From assembly GCA_009193035.1 (NCBI GenBank), contig SWDT01000093.1:62001-126000 (forward strand): a stretch of 64,000 bases of DNA, written 5' to 3'. Both the position numbers and the translations under genes were made by a program. This document shows, in pieces, positions 56,701 to 64,000 of this stretch; position 1 is the first letter of the stretch; each line of letters begins with the position of its first letter. This DNA is from Halicephalobus mephisto (lineage: Eukaryota; Nematoda; Chromadorea; Rhabditida; Panagrolaimidae). The notes under the pieces are model-generated. The model was not told the DNA's origin. It saw only the letters and a program-made list of their open reading frames with translations, and did not search any database.

Positions 56701-59001
56701 ATCTGCATCCGTATGGAGTCCCGCCGACGGTGCTGATCCAGGCTTTGACGACGTCATCGGCTTCGGACGGATTCTCGCTCGAGAGATTGGAAACTATCGG
56801 AGATTCATTTTTGAAGTTATCTGTGACGAATTATTTATACAACAAATATCCGGATCAACATGAAGGAAGACTTAGTTCTATAAGATCGAAAGAAGTATCC
56901 AATGCGAATCTGTTTCGTTTAGGAAAAATCAACGGTATTCCGTCCATTATGGAATGCAGCAAATTCGATCCTACTGTGAATTGGTTGCCTCCGGGATTTG
57001 TGGTCGAAAGTCCGGGATTTGATGAATCTATAGCCGATGTTGATGATGACGAAATTAAACCTTCGGATGGATGGGGAACGGATCCAGATACAGACGGCAT
57101 TAAGACCATTGATGGTGTTGAAACTTTGGTTTTGACAGAACCGAAAGTTGATATTGATCTTCCACCATACAGTATTAATCATCTTTATCAACAGAATATA
57201 AGCGATAAAGCCATAGCTGATTGTGTAGAAGCGTTGATTGGAGCTCATTTGATTTCTTTAGGACCTAAAAGGACTTTGGGATTGATGAATTGGCTGAAAA
57301 TCCACGTTTTAACAGAGAAACCTGAACTTAAATCTCCCGTCGAGATCGGATTACCGGTGAGGATTTTGAAATTTATTAAAATTAACAATTTTATAAAAAT
57401 CTGAAAATCATTTTTTTAAAGATTTATGAAAATTAATGATTTTTAAAATTTATTAAAATTAAGAATTTTATAAAAATATTTATTTTTAATAATTTTTTTA
57501 TATCTTTGAAAATTTAAAAATTTTTAAAACATTAATTTTTATTTATAATAATTTTTTTATTTTTGAAAATTCTGTGATTTTTAAAAATATTTATTTATAA
57601 TAATTTTTTAATTTTTGAAAATTCTGTGATTTTTAAACATATTTATTTTTAATAATTTTTTTAATTTTCGAAAATTCTGTGATTTTTAAAAATATTTATT
57701 TATAATAATTTTTTTATTTTTGAAAATTCTGTGATTTTTAAAAATATTTATTTTTAATAATTTTTTAGAGAGATCGTCAAGATAAACTTCCTTATTATCA
57801 AGCAAAAATTGAGAAATTGTACAATGATAACAGATTTCATTTGTTGGAAGAAAGAATAGGGTACTATTTTCGGGACAGATCCTACTTGATCCAGGCTTTC
57901 ACTCATGGATCTTACAATTACTCTTTAGTTACTAGTTGTTACCAAAGATTGGAATTCCTCGGAGATGCCGTTTTAGACTACTTAATCACTAGGTATTTGT
58001 TCGAATCTAACATGAATTACAGTCCTGGGGTCTTGACGGATCTCAGATCGGCTTTGGTGAACAACGTGATTTTTGCTTCTTTGGCCGTGAAGTACGAAAT
58101 GCACAAATTTCTGTTACATAATACGACAACTTTATTTCCGATGATAAATAAGTTTGTAAAATTACAAAATCAAAATGGTGAAATTAATTTTAATGACGAA
58201 ATGTACATGGTTACAGAAGACGAAGTCATGGAAGGAGAAGAACAAGATGTCGAAGTTCCGAAAGCCTTAGGCGATATTTTCGAATCTGTTGCTGGAGCTG
58301 TTTATCTTGATTGTGAAATGGATTTGGAAATTGTTTGGAGAATTTTCTACAATATTATGAAAGATAGTATCGAAAAGTGCTGTCAGAATCCTCCTCAATC
58401 TCCTATTAGAGAATTGTTCGAATTGAAAAATCACAAAGTTCGATTTACGTAAGTTTTTTGATTTTTTAAAATTAAATTTTTTAAATCTTTAAAAATTTTA
58501 AAATCTGGAATTTTGGAAAATTTTAGAATTTTATTAAATTTCAAAATTTTTTTAAATCTAAAAAGTTCTGGAATTTTTTAGAATTTCGAAGAATTTTATT
58601 AAATTTTTGGAATCTTAGAATCTTGTGAAACTTTTAAAACCCAATAAAAAATTTTAGAATCTTGCAAAATTTATTTTAAAATTTTAGAATCTTCCAGAAT
58701 TTTTAATTTTTTATAACAAAATACAATTTTTAATTTTTTAATTTTCTAAAAACTTCAGAAATTCAGAAAAATTTTGAAATTGTATTAATTTTTCGATTTT
58801 TAAAATATTACAATTATGGTTTATTTTTTTTGTTTTAGAAAAGTAGAAAGACTTGTGGACAAAGCTGCCGCTCGGGTTACTGTAGACATTGATCACGGAA
58901 AATTCCACTTTACGGGTGTTGGAAGATCTTACAGAATTGCTAAAACGACTGCTGCCAAAGCTGCTCTGAGATATCTTCGAAGATTGGATTCTGGACATTG
59001 A
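50743..59001 (+). CDS. dcr-1: Dicer (RNase III, small-RNA biogenesis)
   Basis: Dicer cuts double-stranded RNA into siRNAs and pre-miRNAs into miRNAs. Eight in-phase exons: 50743-50799, 50841-50991, 51434-52380, 52690-53757, 54592-55289, 55808-57356, 57769-58448 and 58839-59001, giving 1770 aa, near the usual Dicer length. Domain order: helicase with Walker A (MPSGTGKT, about 35-42), DECH box (about 140) and motif VI (QSRGRARM, about 477); dimerisation domain (about 530-620); platform and PAZ (about 740-970); a long acidic insert with KKRK (about 1000-1270); RNase IIIa with ERLETIGD (about 1299) and DCVEALIG (about 1444); RNase IIIb with [12 protein letters not shown] (about 1548) and [11 protein letters not shown] (about 1656); and a C-terminal dsRBD (about 1712-1766). 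All eight catalytic acids of the two RNase III sites appear present. The first intron is only 41 bp. Motif III reads GLTSC rather than the common LTAS. Expected to be active in the cytoplasm. Confidence 0.97.
50992..51433 (+). repeat. Tandem repeat filling Dicer intron 2
   Basis: Five to six units of about 85 bp: TTTTACCTAAATTATCATT, TTATGACGTAATTTTATTA, GTAGTTTTCATATATGGA. The units decay towards the 3' end. Confidence 0.8.
53758..54591 (+). repeat. Tandem repeat filling Dicer intron 4
   Basis: Three to four units of about 185 bp with TAAAGATTACTGTAGAGGTA, TTTTGGGAGATAGATGGAAA, TTAAGAAATTCATATATAGG and GATTACTGTAGTTTCTGAAA. Confidence 0.85.
55290..55807 (+). repeat. Tandem repeat in Dicer intron 5
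   Basis: About three units of roughly 92 bp starting near 55359: GATTCGAGGTTTCTGGAATC, TCCTAGAATCTAATTGAAGG, TTTCTGGGATCTTTTCAAAT. A partial inverted echo follows at 55680-55760. Confidence 0.85.
57357..57768 (+). repeat. Tandem repeat in Dicer intron 6
   Basis: Four to five units of about 65 bp with TTTTTGAAAATTCTGTGATT and TTTAAAAATATTTATTT. Confidence 0.8.
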
Positions 59002-59605
59002 ATTACAGAATTTTCGGATTTATCAAAAATCAAAATTAAAAACGAAATATCATTGAAGTTGTTACTGTTCTATGATGACGTCATTGTGGAGGATAAAGAT
59101 TAAAAGATTTAATTTTTATATAATTTAAAAAATTAGGAATTTATATTTTTCGATTTGTTAAATCAGAATTTATTTTTAAAAATGACAAATTCGAGTTTTC
59201 TTAGTTATATTTTTCATTGAAATTGAAATTTTTTTTTGAAATTCTTCTTATCAATTTTTTAGAGACCTTTTTAAAAAAACTCAAATTTTATTGAACGATT
59301 TAATCATTTTTTATTTATTTTTTATCATACGTCACAAAGTTTTAGAATATATTAATTGGCATTAATATTACGGTAAATATGCGGGGAAATCTTAAATTTT
59401 TTGAAAAAGGTTTTTTAAATTCATTAGTTTGAATAAAGAAAGTTGACTTTCGAATTTAAGTGATCGTGATTTACTGATAAAAAAATCAATGAAAATGTTT
59501 TTTAAAGTCGTAAAAAATCATTTCCTGGACAAAGAACACAGTTTTAGAATTAGGAGAGTTGAAAATGGAAAATTACCAGATAAAACTGAATTTCAAAATT
59601 ATATA
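59002..59605. other. 3' flank of Dicer
   Basis: AT-rich sequence with no gene seen. It would contain the Dicer 3' UTR, but no single polyadenylation signal stands out. Confidence 0.4.
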
Positions 59606-59707
59606 CAGTAGAACTTGGATATAAGGTACCTCCTTGGGACCGGGCAAAGCGTATGTTATAAGAAAGGATATGTTATAGTGGGGGTATCTTATATCTAAGT
59701 TCTACTG
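59606..59707. mobile_element. Pogo/Tigger-like MITE, short copy
   Basis: Ends CAGTAGAACTTGGATATAAG and ATCTTATATCTAAGTTCTACTG are inverted repeats of about 24 bp, flanked by TA on both sides. CAGTAGAACCTCGATATAA-type ends are known for pogo/Tigger elements. The body carries GGGACCGGGCAAAGCGTATG. It is 102 bp long and non-coding. Confidence 0.85.
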
Positions 59708-59740
59708 TATTAAAAATGTTCAAAATTTCAAAATTATATA

Positions 59741-59915
59741 CAGTCGAACTTGGATATAAAATACCCCTTGGGACCGGGCAAAGCGTATGTTATAAGAAAG
59801 GATATATCATAGCGAGGTAAACTTGAAGACAGACTAACCAAACTCACTCATCCAGACCGTATACTATAACCCGAGATATGTTATAACAAGGGTATCTTAT
59901 ATCCGAGTTCTACTG
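59741..59915. mobile_element. Pogo/Tigger-like MITE, longer copy
   Basis: It has the same inverted ends (CAGTCGAACTTGGATATAAA to ATCCGAGTTCTACTG) flanked by TA, 175 bp long. It shares GGGACCGGGCAAAGCGTATG and has about 70 extra internal bases (AACTTGAAGACAGACTAACC). Both copies are preceded by the same TTTCAAAATTATATA, so the target site itself appears duplicated. Confidence 0.85.
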
Positions 59916-59919
59916 TACT

Positions 59920-60991
59920 AAGAAAATACTGATGAACTTAGGAGACTAAAGTGAACATTACCTTAGTACATTACATGATGAACTTATGGATGATAGGATT
60001 CATTATATTAGATGAGATTTATCTTAAGAAGGAATGAATTTTAATCGAATTATTGCCTCCTATGTTATTTTTATCAGAACTGTCGAGTTTTTGAGATTTT
60101 CGAACTTGAATTAATTCGAAATCAGTTCGAAATTGAATTCGAAAGTTTGAAAATAGAAAGATATGAACTTCATTGTTGAGACAGAAACTATACTGGAGGG
60201 TACCCGAAGAGATGACCTGAATATTAGGGAACGTGGAATACTGTAGAACATGAGTGAGATTCTCGGTTGTCTTCTGTAGGAGATATATAATAATTGTATC
60301 TGTGTCTTATTATTGAGCAAAGATTATTAATATACTTTCGATTCTCATTTTGAGATTTACTAATCTCTTTGCTCGTTACCCTTTACTTTTACAAACTCTC
60401 CTTAGTCAAATTTGAAATTCTATTAGTTTAGGACCTTTTAGGAAAATAAAGTGAAAAAAGCATTAAAGATTACGGAACTATCTCTGATAAGAATAACGAT
60501 AATTGCTGTCGGCAACTTTGACAAACAACTGGCTGAATTGTCTGCTGAATACTATCTCGACTGACTTTTAGACTTGTTGTTTCAAACTTTTGGAAATCTT
60601 TCTTATTTTGAAAAATAAACAAGATTTTGTTATTTTTGAAAATTCTTCGATTATCAAAAATAAATTTAAAAATATTTAAAAAATACAAAATTACTCCGTC
60701 AAAAAAAGTAATAATAACTGCTAAAAATTCGGAGAATCAACATGCCTGGTCAAGTTTTAAATATTTTTTTCCCGAACTTTTTTTCTATTTCAAACTTTCC
60801 AAATTTCTCTGAAAAACCTAAAAAGTGACCTTTAGAGTTTTTCATTTTCGAAGCTCCTTCAATCAAAAAACACGGATCAAAGAATTGTTGAAAATATACA
60901 GCCATTTTATTGATAAGATTAGTTGTCTCTTGCTGTCGGAAGCTTGCAAAAGAGTATTCTTCTAAAAAAAGCATATCATTTTCTTTCAGTG
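59920..60991. other. Intergenic spacer with family E repeat
   Basis: Contains the family E repeat at 60178-60345. The rest is AT-rich; several short frames (60470-60974, both strands) have no recognisable features. Confidence 0.45.
60178..60345 (+). repeat. Dispersed repeat (family E), copy 2
   Basis: Similar over about 165 bp to 36045-36215, with the ATATATAATAATTGTATCTG and TGTCTTATT words at the 3' part. No adjoining coding sequence. Confidence 0.7.
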
Positions 60992-63459
60992 ATGATTTTT
61001 GTCGGAATTTTTCTTCTTCTTCTCTTTGGAAAAATCAAAGCTCAGTTTCCAAGTTCTTCCACAGGATGCTCTGGATACATGTTCTTGGGTGAATACAGTA
61101 CCACCACGTGTAATCAGTTCATTACTTTCCTTCAAGGCGCCAGAGACACCGTCGGATACCTTGCGGACTATAATGGATTCGCTCATCGAGGATTTGGAGA
61201 TCCGGAAGTTTGGCTGTCATTGCATTACATGAACAAAGCGAACTTCACGTTATCTATAAACGATTGGATTAATTATTACAGCAACCATGGATGTGGTGAT
61301 CTAGAATCGGTCAATTATATAAGGTAAATATTTCGAAATCTTGTTTCCTAGTTTAATCCCTCAAAGTGATGAAAGCTTTCAAATTTTATTTCCGGTAAAT
61401 TCATCCAACAGTGTATAATAGAAATGTCTTTATGTTCTTGAGGAAGTTCACTTCTACCAGTGTTGCTTATAATTTTTGTCTTTCTATTGATTACTGTTGA
61501 AGCTCAATCCGCAGCTTTGACAACATCTGTAAAATATTTATGTGATGGAACGATATCCATCCATGTAATTAATATCTCACTTTCTGTTGCAGATGTCTTT
61601 GAATTTCACTCTTCCAAGGTGGGGTTTATTGTGAAGGATTTCGGTTTCCTAGATGATTAGGTAATTTTGAATTCTCCACATGATCAAGAGTTTCCCACTG
61701 TGATCACATTATTAACCAGTATGAAATTTGGAGCTAGAAAGATTCATTAGTTTTAAATTTCACAAAATCATTTGTTATTTCATTACAGAATTACTAATGA
61801 AAAATTACTTTCAGCCCACTTCAAGACATCCTCAACAATTTAAACGTTGGATATTCCGGATACGGCATCTTTCTGACAGGAGAAACTGAGTAAGTATTTA
61901 TTTTACATTATAATGAACCAATTCTTCCTGCAGCACAATTGTTGACCTCTCTTCGGCAATGGACTTAGCTCAACAGATTGCGGCTTACAATCCTGATATC
62001 TACGTCTGGGATGTCTCCGTATACAACAACAACAATACTCTTTTCGAGACTCTCACTGGAGGCAAACCGGGGCACATACTCAGAGGAGCTGATCTAACAT
62101 ACAATGATGTTATGAACTTTCTGTCATGCTCGATGATTTCGGAATTTATCTACTCCTCTTGTAATATACAGTCTTATCCTCCAACTCCTGCTTCAGAATG
62201 TCCATCGACAACAACTGGTCCACCTGCAACTCCCCCCACGACAAACACCTCTTGTACTTCATTGGAACTGATCTTCATCTTGGAGAGATCCGAGTCTATT
62301 GTCCCCTATATCTATGAGGGCAATGTGAGTCAGTTCGTGATCGACCTTGCCAGTCAGTTCTCCTTCCCCAACGAAGTTTCTTCCGGTAGCGGATATGCAC
62401 GGTTCGGAGTCATCCAGTACGCAACCACCCCTGAAATCTCCATTCCTCTCGGCAGCTACACTCGAAACGACTTCAACAGTCAAGTCCAACAGAAAGTCAA
62501 GATCGGAGACGGAGGCGTCAACAACGTTGCTGAGTAAACTTTCATTTTCTTATTTGTGAAGTAATACTTGTTTCAGTGCTCTCTTGGCTGCCTACAACCA
62601 GTTCCAATCCAACTCCGTTCTCTCCAATAGAGCTATCATTCTGGTAGTGGATGATGTTCCTTTGGATGGAGATGCTGTGGATGCCATGCACAAGGTACAG
62701 ACTCTCGTCCAGCTTCCAATGGGAGCCATCATCCCTGGGTTCGCAGGCAGTCCAGCTGACGGACTCAAAGATTTAAAGACCCTCCTCGGAACCAACTCCA
62801 ACCTGGCCTTCCCAGACCTCACCACCGCTCTTTCTAGAGCTCCAGGTTTTGTAATGGACGTTTTCCCTTGTCAAGCTCCTCCCGTCTGCTCCGTTCTCTC
62901 CTTCATCGGGGAAGCCACCGCAGCCATCGGAAATAAAGCCAAGGTGGATTTCTTAAAGTTAGCTCAGAGACTGATAAATAGTGTCAACTTCAATCCGAAA
63001 CAACGATTCTCCATTGCTCTGTTCGGGGATTCCATCTATAAGGCTATCGAACCTCAACAACTGCAGAAGTTCAACTCAACTTTATCATCTTTCATTCAGA
63101 TCATGACTTCCGACGATTCCCCGAATGGAGGTCGAACCTTCCTCGCCCCTATCCTCAACCAGTACGTAACGATCGTCAACTCCGGTCTCTACAAGAACTT
63201 CTCTAATTTGCTTCTAGCAGAGGTCGAGGCTATCAGAGACCCTGCAGATGCTTATTCTGCTTGCCAAACTGTGGCTAGTCTCGGGACTGACTTCTACGTA
63301 ATCGATCAATCCCGATTCACTGGTCCTTCCAGCCTTTTCTCCACCTGTACTGGAGGAATGTCTGGACATATCCTTAATGGCACCTCCCTCTCCCAAGATG
63401 ATCTTTTCAACCAGTTGAGAGATTCACTCATCCGGAACTTCAATTTTATGAGATGTTAA
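60992..63459 (+). CDS. Secreted protein with repeated vWA-like domains
   Basis: Four in-phase exons: 60992-61323, 61815-61889, 61934-62533 and 62577-63459 (TAA), for 629 aa. A signal peptide (MIFVGIFLLLLFGKIKAQ) is followed by a first vWA-like region (about 25-215), a Thr/Pro linker (about 217-243), a second vWA-like region from LELIFILERSES (about 245-425), and a third from about 432. The first and last regions end alike: GGKPGHILRGADL...NDVMNFL and GGMSGHILNGTSL...DDLFNQL, showing internal duplication. The metal-site motif DxSxS is altered to ERSES in the second region and is not evident in the others, so metal-dependent ligand binding is doubtful. Cysteines are sparse but paired around the linker. 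Probably an extracellular or body-cavity protein; the ligand is unknown. TTTCTTTCAG ends two bases before the ATG, a probable trans-splice site. Base composition is clearly richer in G+C than its surroundings. Confidence 0.85.
61460..61660 (+). CDS. Small signal-peptide-like frame nested in intron 1 of the vWA gene
   Basis: A 66-codon frame begins LLIIFVFLLITVEAQSAALT, a good signal-peptide shape, and continues with CDGTISIHVINISLS. It lies wholly within the 491-bp first intron of the vWA gene, same strand, and starts with TTG in this frame. It may be a decayed or alternative first exon or a tiny secreted peptide, or be chance. No donor that would join the next exon in phase was found. Confidence 0.25.
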   Translation: MLLIIFVFLLITVEAQSAALTTSVKYLCDGTISIHVINISLSVADVFEFHSSKVGFIVKDFGFLDD

Positions 63460-64000
63460 TCAGAGAATAACTAAAATCATGTAATCAATATTTTTTAAAA
63501 TTTGGTAAAGATTAGTACGGAAAAAATCTTTGGAATTTAGTAGCTATGAGGTAACGTCTGTAAGCAAGATAAACGGAGTTCGATCTATTAAATAATATAT
63601 ATAAACTTGAGTTATTGTTTACTGAATAGAGAACTGGAAAAACCCGATTGGAAACCAGAGGAAATATAGATGGTAATCAGGTAATGAAGAATTCTTTATC
63701 ATATTATCTGAACTACTGTGAAGAAGAGTAAAGGAGTACTAGAACTTGGTAAAATTACATGAATCTATCCTGGTCATTGTCGAAAAAGAAAAATCATTTG
63801 TTGATTACTCCATTCGTGAGGATAGGAATGTCTCTGCTTACGATCGGCATCTGATTTTCCTCAAGTTCATTATAAACTTGATTTTATATTGCTTTCCTGA
63901 TGAAACGAGTTCACTTTAAGGGATGTCGGTTCTCTAAATATTTGGATAAATTTCAATTCCTTAAATCGGATTTTATTACTTTAATTAAAAAGACAATTAC
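63460..64000. other. 3' flank without recognised gene
   Basis: Mixed AT-rich sequence after the vWA gene. No open frame, repeat or RNA gene could be supported. Confidence 0.5.

Noticed and set aside
1..64000. tRNA, rRNA or snRNA genes
   Set aside because: I looked for cloverleaf B-box words and compact GC-rich RNA genes and found none I could support by eye; a tRNAscan or Infernal run would settle it.

Overview
The window is nuclear DNA of a nematode. The evidence is: genes split by many introns with TTTCAG-type acceptors; acceptor-like sites directly upstream of several start codons, as expected for spliced-leader trans-splicing; a TWK-type two-pore potassium channel; tandem small tetraspan genes; a maT-type mariner relic; and a nematode-style secreted vWA protein. 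I cannot assign a genus. Most non-coding sequence is extremely AT-rich and built from degenerate tandem repeats, so the genes appear as islands of more balanced composition.

Layout. 1-2600: AT repeats and a tandem MITE-like array. 2628-3900: 3' end of a son-of-sevenless gene (+). 4272-6033: two foldback elements. 6595-10236: two paralogous four-TM protein genes (+) flanking a dead mariner-type transposase (-). 10240-27900: about 17 kb of repeats with small GC-richer islands, one a good coding exon (15646-15945). 27928-33984: main body of a two-pore-domain K+ channel (+); the 15.6 kb exon is phase-compatible as an alternative first exon. 34236-36230: non-LTR retrotransposon fragment (-) and LTR-like debris. 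36300-40300: repeats and an orphan coding exon (38473-38748). 40522-42201: calmodulin-like EF-hand gene (+). 42202-45215: compositionally different stretch without a recognisable gene. 45216-46487: intronless eIF5 (+). 46631-49844: neutral sphingomyelinase (-), tail to tail with eIF5. 50743-59001: complete eight-exon Dicer (+), head to head with the sphingomyelinase. 59606-59915: two pogo/Tigger-like MITEs. 60992-63459: secreted protein with repeated vWA-like domains (+).

The genes do not form one pathway. They are a normal eukaryotic mixture: Ras signalling, membrane excitability, calcium sensing, translation start, sphingolipid turnover, small-RNA production and a secreted protein. I found no prokaryote-type system, CRISPR array or operon with a shared function. 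The most unusual layer is non-coding: introns and spacers across the window carry variants of one short core close to AATARTCTCGACACGAA, in both orientations, inside otherwise unrelated tandem arrays. Exon coordinates come from reading frames and splice consensus by eye; they keep phase throughout but have not been tested with transcripts.
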